The notes: generated by a model from the sequence alone, not told the origin. A DNA stretch of 64,000 bases from Citricoccus muralis (GCF_029637705.1 NZ_CP121252.1:2108001-2172000), one strand, 5' to 3'. Shown: positions 8,176 through 18,104, counted from the stretch's first letter. Numbers and translations: made by a program.

Positions 8176-11100
8176 CTATTCGTCTCCGCCCTCCTCGGCA
8201 GTACCATCGGCTGCCTCGTCACCGGCGTCGTCGGCGCCTTCAGCGTCAGGGTCGCCGCCCTGCAGAGCCGTATCGGCGTCCAGTGCACGCTGCAGCGCGT
8301 CGTCGAGAGCAGCCTGCGCTTCTCCGTAGGCCGACCAATCGTTGTTGGCCAGTGCCTCTTCGCTGCGCTGGATCGCCTCGTTGGCATCCGTGAGTGCCTC
8401 GGAGAGCTGTTCCTGTTCATTGAGCTGCTCCGGCGGCTGGGCGTCGCCGCCGGTGCCGTCGCCGCCCACGTCTTCGCCAGTGGTGGCTCCGTCGTCGATA
8501 TCGGCACCGGAGTCACCGCCGAAGACCTGGTCGAGCGCATCCGGCAGGGTGTCGGCAAAGCCGACCTGATCACCGAAGGCCACCAGTACCTTACGCAGGG
8601 TCGGGTAGGAGGTCGTGCCGGTCGACTGAACGTAAACCGGCTGGACGTAGAGGATGCCATCTGCCACGGGCAGGGTGATCATGTTGCCGTTGATCACATC
8701 GGAGGCACCCTGACGCAGCAGGTTCAGCTCTCGCGACACGGTGTCGTTCGAGTCGAAGTTCGCCTGTGCCTGGCCGGGGCCGGGTGTGGTGGTCTGGCGT
8801 GGCAACTCCAGCAACTGCAGGTTGCCGTAGCCCTCGGCTTTCTCGCCGTCGACGCCGGTTCCGGCATCGCCGTTGGCGGCCAGGAAGCCGTAGAGCACGT
8901 TTCGCTGCTGACCACTGTCCGTGATCTGCGGGATGAAGGTGGAGGTGAGCTGGAAGTTCGGCTCATCCTTGCCCGGCATCTGCAGAGTCATGTAGTACGG
9001 AGGCTGTTTCACGTTCGAGTCCGACTGCGTCGGGTCCGTGGGAACAGACCAGGCGTCGTTGTTCTCGTAGAAATCGTCCGGATTGGTCACGTGATAGCGA
9101 CCCAGCAGCTCACGCTGCACCTTGAACATGTCCTCGGGGTAGCGGACGTGCTCCATTAGCTCGGCTGACATCTCCGAGTAGGGCTGCAGCGAGGTGTCGT
9201 AGACCTGCTGCCATGCCTGCAGCAGCGGATCCTCGTCGTCCCAGGCGTAGAGTTCCACGGAACCGTCGTAGGCGTCCACGGTGGCCTTGACCGAGTTACG
9301 GATGTAGTTGACCTGACCGGTCAGGTTCATAGCCGCATTGGTGTTCAGCGAGTCCATCGTCGCCGAGTCGAGCTGCGACTGAGTCGAGTACGGGAACGCG
9401 TCGGTGGTGGTGTATCCGTCGACGATCCACTTCACGCGACCATCGACGATTGCCGGGTAAGCGTTGGAATCGACCTCGAGGTACGGGGCCACCTTCTGCA
9501 CGCGCTCCACCGGGTTGCGGTCGTAGAGGATCTGGGATTCGCTGCCCACGTCCTGAGAGAGCACCAGCTCGGTGGAACCGAACTTGATGGCGTAGGCGAG
9601 CTGGTTGAAGATATTACCCACCGACGGGCCACCCTCACCGGTGAAGGTGTAAGTGGTGTCCTGCTCGGAGTCGGCGTCCTGAGGACGGTCGCGCTCCTTG
9701 TCCGGCTGGCCCTCTTCCTTGCCGACCACTGAGTACTGTGGCGAGTTCATACCGAAGTAGATACGCGGCTCGTAGTCCTCTTCCGAGGCCAGCGGCCCGG
9801 AGGAAGGAATACCCGAAAGCAGGAACGACGGACGACCACCGGCAGCCACCTCGGAGGCGTCTGCAGCGACCACGCCGTAACCGTGGGTGTAGGTAATGTG
9901 CTGGTTCACCCACGAGGAGTTCGGATCAACGTTGACTTCACGCACCGAGATGACGGTGTCCTGAGTCTCTTCGTCGATCTCGTAGCGGTCGACGTGCAGC
10001 GTCTCCGGGAAGGAGTAGTACGGACGGAACTGCTGCAGCTGACCGAAGGTCCGCGACAGCAGGTTCGGGTCCATCAGGCGAATGTTGGCGGTGGACGAGC
10101 CCACACCGCGCATGGCACCTGCTTCGGCTTCCGTTTCACCGGCATAGTTGGTGTATTCCATGTCCGAAAGACCATAGGCCTCGCGCGTGAACTCGATATT
10201 GCGCTCGATGTAGTCGCGCTCCAGGGTGCGCTCGGTCGGAGTCACCTGGTACTGCTGAATCAGGTACGGGTAGGCCACGCCCGCCACCAGGGAGGCAATG
10301 ATCAGCGATGCCACACCGATGATGGCGAAGCGCCAGCGACCGGTGATCAAGGTGACCACGAGCAGGCCGACCACGAGGATGGTCGCCACGGCGAGAATGG
10401 TCGAAGTCGGAATCACGGCGTTGACGTCCGTGTACATCGCACCGGCCCAGTTCCCGGTTTGGTCTTGTAGCGTCCGGTACCGATCCAGCCAGAAGTTCGC
10501 GCCCTGCAACAGGATGAACACGCCGGCGAAGATGATCAGGTGGGTGCGAGCAGCCTTCTCCACCGAGATGCCACCTCGCTCCTCAATACGGATGCCGCCG
10601 TAGAGGTAGTGCACCAGCAGCCCGGCGATACCGGAGACCAGCGTGACCGAAATCAGGTAGGCCACCACGGTGCCCAGGAACGGCAGGGTGGCCATGAAGA
10701 ACGACAGGTCCATGCCGAACTCGGGGTCTTCCAACCCGTAGGGCACCTGGTTGAAGAACAGCAGCACGTCCTGCCAACCGTTCATGGCAGCCGAACCGGC
10801 AAAGAAGCCCAACAGCACCGGAATACCGATGAACACCAGTCGGCGGACCGGCTCCAGCTGACGCTGGTACTGCTGCAGGGTGTCTCGGGTCTGACCGCCC
10901 AGGTTCTTCGGACGGGCACGCCAAGCCAACCACATCGACAGCCAGGTGACCGCGGCCATCAGCACGCCGCCGATGACGAACAGGGTTCCTCGGGTGAAGT
11001 GCTCAGTCCAGAACACCTCGGAGTATCCGAGCTGGTTGAACCACAGCACCTCGGTGTACACCATGGAGAACAGCACAAACAGTGCCACCAGTGCCGCGAG

Positions 11101-11289
11101 CACGATGATCGTCAAGATCAGCGCCGAGGGGCGACGCCGCTGGCCTCCCTGGCTCTGGCCGGTTCCGCCACTGTTGTTGCCGCCGTTGCCCCCGGACGGG
11201 CGCTGGGGGCCGTTGCCCTGCCCACCCCCGGGACTATTGTTCTCCGGTCCGGCACCGAAGATGCCGCCGAATCCTTGTCCAAAACTCAC
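8176..11289 (-). CDS. UPF0182 family large membrane protein
   Basis: A 1037-residue protein with a Gly/Asn/Gln-rich cytoplasmic N-terminus (about 1-50) and about seven hydrophobic helices within residues 50-340. A large extracytoplasmic domain with many Asp, Thr and Tyr residues follows, and the tail (from about 950) is very acidic, GlyAsp- and GluAla-rich. The family is found throughout actinobacteria and cyanobacteria and its biochemical role is not established. It is followed on the same strand by no gene; upstream, 90 bases away, is the co-directional YlbL-like protease, the order I recall for mycobacterial Rv3193c-Rv3194c. GTG start. Confidence 0.93.
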   Translation of the reverse strand: MSFGQGFGGIFGAGPENNSPGGGQGNGPQRPSGGNGGNNSGGTGQSQGGQRRRPSALILTIIVLAALVALFVLFSMVYTEVLWFNQLGYSEVFWTEHFTRGTLFVIGGVLMAAVTWLSMWLAWRARPKNLGGQTRDTLQQYQRQLEPVRRLVFIGIPVLLGFFAGSAAMNGWQDVLLFFNQVPYGLEDPEFGMDLSFFMATLPFLGTVVAYLISVTLVSGIAGLLVHYLYGGIRIEERGGISVEKAARTHLIIFAGVFILLQGANFWLDRYRTLQDQTGNWAGAMYTDVNAVIPTSTILAVATILVVGLLVVTLITGRWRFAIIGVASLIIASLVAGVAYPYLIQQYQVTPTERTLERDYIERNIEFTREAYGLSDMEYTNYAGETEAEAGAMRGVGSSTANIRLMDPNLLSRTFGQLQQFRPYYSFPETLHVDRYEIDEETQDTVISVREVNVDPNSSWVNQHITYTHGYGVVAADASEVAAGGRPSFLLSGIPSSGPLASEEDYEPRIYFGMNSPQYSVVGKEEGQPDKERDRPQDADSEQDTTYTFTGEGGPSVGNIFNQLAYAIKFGSTELVLSQDVGSESQILYDRNPVERVQKVAPYLEVDSNAYPAIVDGRVKWIVDGYTTTDAFPYSTQSQLDSATMDSLNTNAAMNLTGQVNYIRNSVKATVDAYDGSVELYAWDDEDPLLQAWQQVYDTSLQPYSEMSAELMEHVRYPEDMFKVQRELLGRYHVTNPDDFYENNDAWSVPTDPTQSDSNVKQPPYYMTLQMPGKDEPNFQLTSTFIPQITDSGQQRNVLYGFLAANGDAGTGVDGEKAEGYGNLQLLELPRQTTTPGPGQAQANFDSNDTVSRELNLLRQGASDVINGNMITLPVADGILYVQPVYVQSTGTTSYPTLRKVLVAFGDQVGFADTLPDALDQVFGGDSGADIDDGATTGEDVGGDGTGGDAQPPEQLNEQEQLSEALTDANEAIQRSEEALANNDWSAYGEAQAALDDALQRALDADTALQGGDPDAEGADDAGDEAADGTAEEGGDE

Positions 11290-11379
11290 GTGTTGTTCCT
11301 CATCCGCAGGGCTGGGAGCCCGACTGTTCTTGCTGTCACTGTGTCACCGTCATTTCGTGGTGCGGCTGATCCTCTTTGT

Positions 11380-12489
11380 TCAGCCGCAGGTGGTCTGTAA
11401 TTCGGGTTCGGGTGGTTCGCCTCGGCCGGCAGCCTCAACGATGGAGCGGGCGCTATCGAGGTCTTCGACCGAGTACACCGTGATGCCTTCGGGCACCTGC
11501 GAGGTGAGCTCCTCACAGTTCTCAGCGGGTGCCAGGAAAATTTCTGCGCCTTCGGCCTGCGCCCCGTGCACTTTCTGCACGATGCCGCCGATGGGGCCCA
11601 CGGTGCCGTCCGGGTCAATGGTGCCGGTACCGGCGACGTGAACCCCGCCGGTCATGGAACCAGGGGTCAGCAGATCGATCGTGCCAAGGGCAAACATCAT
11701 GCCCGCGCTGGGACCACCGATGTCTTCCAACACGATGTCGACCTCGAACGGGAACTCGAAGGACGAGTCCAGGTAAATGCCAAGCAACCAGGTGTCATCC
11801 GGTCCTTCAAAGACCGGCACTTCGACGTCCTGACGCTGACCATCGCGTTCGATACTCAGGGTTACTGGTTCGCCCTCGGATGCATTGAGAACGTTTTTTA
11901 GCCCTTCGAGGCCGGTGATTTCTTCGCCGTTGGCGGCGAGCAGTTGGTCCTCTGGTTCCAGCACGCCTTCGGCTTGGGTCTCGGCCGCGAATCCTGTGAC
12001 GAAAAGTTCCTGACGATAGTCGATATCCAGGTTCTCCAGTGCTGCAGCGACGGCCCACTCTTGTGAAGTCGACATGGCCACAGAGTTCTGCTCTTGAACC
12101 TGATCCGACGTGGTTCCGGAGGGGTACACCAGCTCCGAGGGGATCACTGCACGAGAATCGTCGACCCAGGAGGCCAATACCGACATGGCGGAGGTGGCTC
12201 CAGTGGGCGGGCCTTGCACGCGCACCGTCGTCAGATCCAGGTTCCCTTCGGCCGGGTAAGTTTCCGTGCCGTCGATGGTGATGACCTCATCTTCGCCGAC
12301 CGCGCCGATGGTGTTGAAGGTTGGACCCGGGGATTCGACAATGTAGGGGGTCGGCAGAATGACGGCGGCCAGGGTGATCAGCATGGCGATGAATCCGGCA
12401 ATGGTGCCGATGCGGGCGGTGTTTTTCGGCGCACGAAACGTCGGAGCACTCGGGTGCTGTGGCTGTGAAGCCGATGCAGAGTCGCTCAC
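11380..12489 (-). CDS. YlbL-like PDZ/Lon (S16) membrane serine protease
   Basis: A 369-residue protein with one N-terminal transmembrane helix (about 28-48), a central PDZ-like domain (about 150-235, EDQLLAANGEEITGLEGLKN) and a C-terminal Lon-type domain. The nucleophile is Ser in GGPSAGMMFALG and the partner is Lys in GGIVQKVHGA, the Ser-Lys dyad of S16 proteases. No ATPase domain is present, as in Bacillus YlbL. The active domain is predicted outside the membrane. The GTG start at 12489 has no strong ribosome site. It pairs with UPF0182 downstream. Confidence 0.9.
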   Translation of the reverse strand: MSDSASASQPQHPSAPTFRAPKNTARIGTIAGFIAMLITLAAVILPTPYIVESPGPTFNTIGAVGEDEVITIDGTETYPAEGNLDLTTVRVQGPPTGATSAMSVLASWVDDSRAVIPSELVYPSGTTSDQVQEQNSVAMSTSQEWAVAAALENLDIDYRQELFVTGFAAETQAEGVLEPEDQLLAANGEEITGLEGLKNVLNASEGEPVTLSIERDGQRQDVEVPVFEGPDDTWLLGIYLDSSFEFPFEVDIVLEDIGGPSAGMMFALGTIDLLTPGSMTGGVHVAGTGTIDPDGTVGPIGGIVQKVHGAQAEGAEIFLAPAENCEELTSQVPEGITVYSVEDLDSARSIVEAAGRGEPPEPELQTTCG

Positions 12490-12674
12490 CGCTACTCACG
12501 CCTTCCCTGGCAGGATTCGCCGATGCCGTCCTGCTAGATCAGCAGGTAGCCGTTCAAGTCTACGAGATACGCGGATGTGGTTTCCACTGACGGCGAAACG
12601 TGGAGTGTGTGCCATGAGCGAACCGATTCACGAAACCTGTGCCGGGGTGCAACCGAATCGCTAGGCTGAAGAAC

Positions 12675-14084
12675 ATGACAACACCGCCCGATGGACCCGG
12701 CACTGGCAGCACTCCCCAAGGAGGCGAGCCGGAAGACCCGCTCGCCGAGATGATGCGCCGCATGTTCGGCGGCAACGCGCCTGACCCGGAGGAGGTGCGC
12801 CGTGCCATGGAGCAGTTGGGCGGCGGCGTCGGCGGGAACATGCCGTTTGACCCGTCGATGATGAACCCGGAAATGATGCAGCAGATGATGCAGCAGTTCC
12901 AGTCGATGATGAGCCAGTCCCCTAACGATGGTCCCGTGAACTGGACCCTGGCCCGCCAGGCGGCTCGACAGGCCGCCGCCGGTCAGGACCCCACCGTGGG
13001 CACGTTCGCCGCCCGCGAGGTGGATGACGCATTGCGTTTGGCCGAGCTGTGGCTGGATCAGGCGTGTGAGTTGGAGCAGACCGGCTTCCCGTCGGTAGCG
13101 TGGTCGCGTGCCGAGTGGGTAGAACACACCATGGAGCGGTGGCGGTCCATGACCGAGCCGGTGGCGATCTCTCTGTCAGAGGCGATGAGCCGGGCGATGA
13201 AGGATCAGCTTCCGGGCCAGCTGCCCGAAGAAGTCTCCGGGATGGTCGGGAATCTGCAGCCGATGTTGGAGAACATGGGCGGGACCATGTTCGGCCTCCA
13301 GCTCGGCGCCGCGATCGGCGAGTTGTCCCAGGAGGTACTTTCCGGCACTGACACCGGCTTCCCGGTGGCCGGGCACCGGTTGGCGCTGTTGCCAGTTAAC
13401 GTTGAAGAATTTGGCGACGGGCTGCAGGTGCCCGCCGAACAGATCCGCATCTATCTGGCGCTACGCGAGGCCGCCCGCATGCGGTTGTTCGCGCATTCGC
13501 CGTGGTTGGAGCGCGACCTATTCGCCGCAGTGCAGCAGTATGCCACCGGGCTGAGCATTGATATGTCCAGCATCGAAGAAGCGGTGCAGTCGGTGGATCC
13601 CACCGACCCGGAATCGATGCAGCAGGTGTTCTCGGGCAACATGTTCGTCCCGGAGCCCACCGGCACCCAGAAGGCCGCCCTGGATCAGCTGGAAACCACG
13701 CTCGCCCTGGTCGAAGGCTGGGTGGACGTGGTGGTGACTCAGGCGGCGGCCCCGCTGGAGTCGGCCACGGCACTGCGCGAGACCATCAACCGCCGTCGTG
13801 CCACCGGTGGACCCGCCGAGCATGCTTTCGGTTCCCTCGTTGGTTTGGACCTGCGCCCGCGCCGGCTGCGCGAGGCCGCGGAATTGTGGCAGGTTATCGA
13901 AGAGGCCAAGGGCCGGGAGTACCGTGACGGGGTCTGGCAGAGCCCGGACCTGCTACCCACGGCAGAAGACCTGAACGACCCGCAGGGCTATGTGACCCGC
14001 CGTGAGGCCCGCCAGGCTGAGAGCGACAAGCTCGATGACGAGCTGAAGAAGCTGCTCGACGGCGGTTATGACGACCAGAGCTGA
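12675..14084 (+). CDS. Zincin-like (DUF2342) protein, probably lacking zinc ligands
   Basis: A 469-residue soluble protein, matching actinobacterial proteins annotated as zinc-dependent metalloprotease or putative hydrolase (DUF2342). Residues 1-95 are Met/Gln/Pro-rich. The core carries LAELWLDQACEL, GHRLALLPVNVEEF and LREAARMRLFAHSPWLERDL. Where related F420-associated zincins have HEVTH (from recall), this protein reads REAAR, so the metal site seems lost. I chose the ATG at 12675 (MTTPPDGPG); an upstream start at 12639 adds 12 unrelated-looking residues. The last 19 bases overlap the convergent YgjP-like gene. Confidence 0.85.
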   Translation: MTTPPDGPGTGSTPQGGEPEDPLAEMMRRMFGGNAPDPEEVRRAMEQLGGGVGGNMPFDPSMMNPEMMQQMMQQFQSMMSQSPNDGPVNWTLARQAARQAAAGQDPTVGTFAAREVDDALRLAELWLDQACELEQTGFPSVAWSRAEWVEHTMERWRSMTEPVAISLSEAMSRAMKDQLPGQLPEEVSGMVGNLQPMLENMGGTMFGLQLGAAIGELSQEVLSGTDTGFPVAGHRLALLPVNVEEFGDGLQVPAEQIRIYLALREAARMRLFAHSPWLERDLFAAVQQYATGLSIDMSSIEEAVQSVDPTDPESMQQVFSGNMFVPEPTGTQKAALDQLETTLALVEGWVDVVVTQAAAPLESATALRETINRRRATGGPAEHAFGSLVGLDLRPRRLREAAELWQVIEEAKGREYRDGVWQSPDLLPTAEDLNDPQGYVTRREARQAESDKLDDELKKLLDGGYDDQS

Positions 14085-14701
14085 TCCTGCCCCTGATCCT
14101 GATCTTCCTCAGCGTCGTCGTTCAGTGAGGCAATGCCACCGTATTCGGCCGCGCCGTCCAGTGTCAGTTCGGTCGCGAAGGTGACGCCCTCCAGGAACGC
14201 CATCGCCTCGGCCAGCTGTGGGTATTGGCTAGCGAAGGCTTGAAACTCGGGGCCGTGGTTCGGGTACTTCAGGTGGGCTAGCTCGTGGATAAGGACCCCG
14301 TCCTGCACCCACTGGGGCATCCGCTTCAGTTTGGCGGAAATCCTGATGCGCCCCGTGGCCGAGCTGCACGACCCCCAGCTGTTCACCTGGCGGGTGGACC
14401 AGACCACCTCGGTGGGTTCCACGCTGCCGCCCAACCAGGTGGCCGACAGCTGCCGGGCCCGCAGATGGAGCTCCGGGTCAGAATCATGACGGGCCTCCAC
14501 ACGTCGCTGCATTTTGGTGACCATCCGCTCCACGGATGCGGTGACTTGAGCCCTACTCAGCCGCATTGGCACGGAGATCTCGATCATCCCTTCACGCCAC
14601 CGGGCTGAAATGTTCCGGGTGCGCCGGGAAGATCGAATGACCCGGACCGGTTGGGACCCCACGGTCACCACTTCCGACGTTCTGATGGTTTTTCCTGCCA
14701 T
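14066..14701 (-). CDS. YgjP-like (DUF45) M48-type metallopeptidase
   Basis: A protein of about 211 residues with the zinc motif IHELAHLKYPNHGPEF (HELAH plus a downstream H--EF), typical of the YgjP/WLM group. The preceding WGSCSSATGRIRIS stretch is the other family hallmark. The substrate is unknown. I chose the ATG at 14701 (MAGKTIRTSEVV); an in-frame ATG at 14740 is equally possible, and the open frame beyond it lacks coding character and would run into the divergent ThiF-like gene. It converges with the zincin-like gene and overlaps it by 19 bases. Confidence 0.85.
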   Translation of the reverse strand: MAGKTIRTSEVVTVGSQPVRVIRSSRRTRNISARWREGMIEISVPMRLSRAQVTASVERMVTKMQRRVEARHDSDPELHLRARQLSATWLGGSVEPTEVVWSTRQVNSWGSCSSATGRIRISAKLKRMPQWVQDGVLIHELAHLKYPNHGPEFQAFASQYPQLAEAMAFLEGVTFATELTLDGAAEYGGIASLNDDAEEDQDQGQDQLWSS

Positions 14702-14864
14702 GGTTCCATTCTGCCGTTCCGCCGGCGGTCTGCCTGCCATTGCATTCTCAACCTGTGGATTCCAGGCCGTCGCCACCGCGTCTGTGGATAACCGACGTCG
14801 TGATGAGAGCTGCTCTGCCAGGGTTAAATGACTCACAGTCACCCTCGAACGGCAAGGAACCACG

Positions 14865-15956
14865 ATGCGGATCAACCCCGGGCTGAGCCTGATCATCACC
14901 GACGCCGATCCGCGTGCCGGGCGCCCGCTGAGTGTGCGCATCGGCACCGGCGGGCGCCATGCACAGATCCTCGACCCCGGACCCGAGGTGCTGCGCTTTA
15001 TCCGGATGCTGCGGGAGGGGGTGGTGGACGGTGCCGAAATTCGGGCAGGCCAGCGATGCGGGCTCAATGCCACCCTGGTGCACCAGTTGCTCGCCGAACT
15101 CGTAGACGTGTTGGTATCCACACCGACGTCGATACCGCAGATCGAGGAGACCCCCCTACCGCCCAGCTATGACGCCGACTTCCATGTGGGGTACGCGAGT
15201 CTGCAGGCCACCGAGTATCTGGCCCATCAGGGCGATGGGGACAGCATCCTGTTAGCACCCCGGGCCCCCTCCGCGGTGCTAGAGCAACGGCGCACCGCCT
15301 CCATCCAGGTGGTCGGGCTGGGGCGCACCGGGGCCGCACTGACCCATATTCTGGCCCACGCCGGGGTGGGCCAGTTGCTGCTGTGGGATTCCGAGCAGGT
15401 GAGTTACGGAGACACCGGGCCCACGCACCAGGCGGCCGATGTGGGCCGGTTGCGCTCGGTGGCGGTGGCCCGGCGGTTGCAGCCGGAGTTCCCGCATCAG
15501 ACGATTTTTCCCAGTGCGCATCCGATTCGTCCGGCGCTGGCCGGCACCCTGACGGTGGTGATCGCTCACGGTGGGATCACACCCACGATTCTGGCGGAGG
15601 CACGGGCGGCGGAACATCCATTGCTACCGGTGGTGGTGCGCGATGACGACGTGCTGGTGGGCCCGTGGAGCTTACCGGGAGCCTCGCCGTGCCCGCTGTG
15701 TTTTGCCCCGTTGCGCGAGGCCGGAACCACCGCCCAGTCCGGTGAGTCGTTCGCGGTGTCGGCTGCGGCCGCCGGACTGGGAGCCCAGGCGGTACTGAAC
15801 CGTATCGACGGATCGGGCTGGGGTGCACCCGGGGTGGCGCCGGGGGTGGTGGTGCGCTTAGATGCCGCCACGGCCGCGGTGCAGACCTTGGAGGTGGCCC
15901 CCGCTCCGCACTGCGCCTGTGCTCAGGTCATCAGCGCGAGTACGTCGTCGCCGTAA
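14865..15956 (+). CDS. ThiF/E1-like adenylyltransferase-fold protein of unknown pathway
   Basis: A 363-residue protein. The first 140 residues resemble the helical/winged part seen in cyclodehydratase-type E1-like proteins. From about residue 147 a Rossmann fold begins, IQVVGLGRTGAALTHILAHA, followed by LLLWDSEQVSYGDTGPTHQA, as in ThiF/MoeB/E1 enzymes that adenylate a carrier C-terminus. Zinc-type cysteines are seen as CPLC near residue 275 and CAC near the C-terminus. No thiS, moaD, precursor peptide or YcaO gene is nearby. The 3' end overlaps uvrD2 by 34 bases on the opposite strand. Confidence 0.75.
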   Translation: MRINPGLSLIITDADPRAGRPLSVRIGTGGRHAQILDPGPEVLRFIRMLREGVVDGAEIRAGQRCGLNATLVHQLLAELVDVLVSTPTSIPQIEETPLPPSYDADFHVGYASLQATEYLAHQGDGDSILLAPRAPSAVLEQRRTASIQVVGLGRTGAALTHILAHAGVGQLLLWDSEQVSYGDTGPTHQAADVGRLRSVAVARRLQPEFPHQTIFPSAHPIRPALAGTLTVVIAHGGITPTILAEARAAEHPLLPVVVRDDDVLVGPWSLPGASPCPLCFAPLREAGTTAQSGESFAVSAAAAGLGAQAVLNRIDGSGWGAPGVAPGVVVRLDAATAAVQTLEVAPAPHCACAQVISASTSSP

Positions 15957-18070
15957 CGCTCCACTTTGGTTTTCCCTACACCGGGGATGCGCAGTAGGTC
16001 GGTGGGCGAGCTCGGGTTCGACTCGGCGATGGCGATGAGTGTGGCGTCGGTGAAGACCACGAAGGCGGGCACCTTGTCGCGCGAGGCAATGGAGCTGCGC
16101 CAGTCCTTCAGGGCGGTCAATGTCTGCTCCTCGTACTGGGGCGGACAGTTCTCGCACCGGCCAATCTTCCGCTCCGCACCGGTGTCCAGCACGGTGCCGC
16201 AACCGCGACAGGTCATGGTCGCTTTGCGTGCCCGCTGGCGGCTACGCGTCGGGCGCTCCGCGGATCCGGCGACCGTGCGGGCTTGCGGGGTCAGCGACTG
16301 GAGGAACCGGGAGGGTCGGCGTCCGCCGCGGCGCTGCGGGGAACGTGCCTGCGGCCATGACAGGTAGAGCCGGTGCCGGGCACGGGTGATGCCCACATAG
16401 AGCAGTCGGCGCTCCTCGTCGATCTCAGCCTGTTCGGTCGCGAAGCTGATGGGCATCAGCCCCTCGGTGAGTCCGGCAAGAAAGACGGCGTCCCATTCCA
16501 GACCCTTGGCCGAGTGCAACGAAGCCAGTGTGACACCCTGCATGGTGGGGGCGTGTTGGTTGGCGGCGCGCTCGTCCAATTCAGCGACCAGTTCGGTGAC
16601 GGTGAAGTCCTCGCCCCGGGTGCGGCTGAGCTGGGCGGCCAGCTCGACCAGGGCGTTGAGCGATTCCCATCGTTCGCGGGCGGCCCCGGTGGTCTGCGGC
16701 GCGTTCTCGGAAAACCCCAGAGAACCCAGCACGTCTTTGACCCGGCCCACCACCGCATCGCCGGAGACATCATCGGCCGAACGGGCCGCGGCGCGCAGCT
16801 GGAGGATGCCGTCGCGCACCTCCCGCCGGGAGAAGAACCGCTCCGCTCCACGCAGTTGGTAGCTCAGCCCGTGAGCGGTGAGGGCTTGTTCAAAGGCAGC
16901 GGACTGGGAGTTGGTGCGGAAGAGCACCGCGATCTCGGCCGGTTCTACCGTGGGTTTTCCGTCCTGTCCAGGGGCGATGAGCTGGGTGATGCGCTCCGCC
17001 ACCCATTCGGCCTCGGCTTCCTCGTCAGCGCATTCGGCGAACTCGGGTTCCGGCCCGGCCTCGCGCTGCGAGATCAGCTCCAGCGGTTCCGGCCAGCGCG
17101 GCAAGGCCTCAGTCACGCGTGCCTTCCCGGAAATCTGCCGTTCCAGCTGGCGTTGCTGCTGGACCGTACGCTCGGAGAGCAACTTGTTCGCCAGTTCCAC
17201 GATCTGGGGTGAGGAACGGTAGTCCCGCACCAATTTGATCATCTCGGCCTGTGGGTAGCGGGAGCGAAAATCGAGCAAAAACTCGGAGGTGGCCCCGGTG
17301 AAGGAGTAGATGGTCTGCGAGGCGTCCCCCACCACGCACAGGTCATCGCGTCCGCCGAGCCATGCCTCTAGCAGGCGTTGCTGCAGCGGGGAGACGTCCT
17401 GATATTCGTCGACGACGAAAGTGCGGTATTGGTCGCGGATGGTGGCGGCGATGCGCGGCTCTGAGTCCAGGATGCCCAGCAGGATCAGCAGCACGTCTTC
17501 GAAGTCGATCAGCCCGCGGTCGGTTTTCACGTCCTCGTAGGAGACGAAAAGCCGGGTCACTGAGGTGACGTCCCAGCCGGTGGGCATTTCTCGATCGGCA
17601 GCAGCTGCTTGATACGTATCGGGGGTGAGCATAGAGACCTTCGCCCATTCGATCTCCCCGGCCAAGTCGCGCACGGTGGCCCGATCGGTGGAGAGCCGCA
17701 GTCGCCGGGCCGCCTCGATGATGAGCTGGATTTTGTTCTCCACCAACTGGGGCACCGGTCCGCCGATGGCGTCGCCCCAGAAGTACTGCAGCTGGCGCAG
17801 CGCGGCAGCGTGAAAGGTGCGCGCCTGCACCCCGTGCACGCCCAAGTCGCGGAGCCGGGAACGCATTTCGGCCGCGGCGCGGGCGGTGAAAGTGACAGCC
17901 AGGGTGCGGTGCGGATCATAAACACCAGTCTTCACCCCGTAGGCAATGCGGTGGGTGATGGCCCGGGTTTTACCGGTGCCGGCGCCTGCCAGAATGCAGA
18001 CAGGGCCCTTCAGTGCGGTCGCCGCTTGGCGCTGTTCGGCGTCGAGTCCCGCCAGAATGTCCTCAGTCAC
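15923..18070 (-). CDS. uvrD2: ATP-dependent DNA helicase UvrD2
   Basis: A 715-residue SF1A 3'-5' helicase. Walker A is LAGAGTGKTRAI (residue about 30), Walker B VVDEYQDVSP (near 220), motif IV/V region FRTNSQSAAFEQ and ASLHSAKGLEWDAVFL, motif VI YVGITRARHRLYLSW. After the motor come a four-cysteine zinc module (CRGC, 14 residues, CENC) and a C-terminal HRDC domain ending in RIPGVGKTKVERYGDD. This motor-Zn-HRDC order is the UvrD2 form described in mycobacteria. It unwinds DNA in repair and replication. It lies just downstream of nudC on the same strand. Confidence 0.95.
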   Translation of the reverse strand: MTEDILAGLDAEQRQAATALKGPVCILAGAGTGKTRAITHRIAYGVKTGVYDPHRTLAVTFTARAAAEMRSRLRDLGVHGVQARTFHAAALRQLQYFWGDAIGGPVPQLVENKIQLIIEAARRLRLSTDRATVRDLAGEIEWAKVSMLTPDTYQAAAADREMPTGWDVTSVTRLFVSYEDVKTDRGLIDFEDVLLILLGILDSEPRIAATIRDQYRTFVVDEYQDVSPLQQRLLEAWLGGRDDLCVVGDASQTIYSFTGATSEFLLDFRSRYPQAEMIKLVRDYRSSPQIVELANKLLSERTVQQQRQLERQISGKARVTEALPRWPEPLELISQREAGPEPEFAECADEEAEAEWVAERITQLIAPGQDGKPTVEPAEIAVLFRTNSQSAAFEQALTAHGLSYQLRGAERFFSRREVRDGILQLRAAARSADDVSGDAVVGRVKDVLGSLGFSENAPQTTGAARERWESLNALVELAAQLSRTRGEDFTVTELVAELDERAANQHAPTMQGVTLASLHSAKGLEWDAVFLAGLTEGLMPISFATEQAEIDEERRLLYVGITRARHRLYLSWPQARSPQRRGGRRPSRFLQSLTPQARTVAGSAERPTRSRQRARKATMTCRGCGTVLDTGAERKIGRCENCPPQYEEQTLTALKDWRSSIASRDKVPAFVVFTDATLIAIAESNPSSPTDLLRIPGVGKTKVERYGDDVLALMT

Positions 18071-18104
18071 GGTGATGCTTCAGTGTCCTCTCGTGGTGGT
18101 GCGC

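Noticed and set aside
10540-11400. Plus-strand open frame of 286 codons over UPF0182
   Set aside because: It is rich in His, Gln and Arg without domains; the minus-strand UPF0182 protein is well supported.
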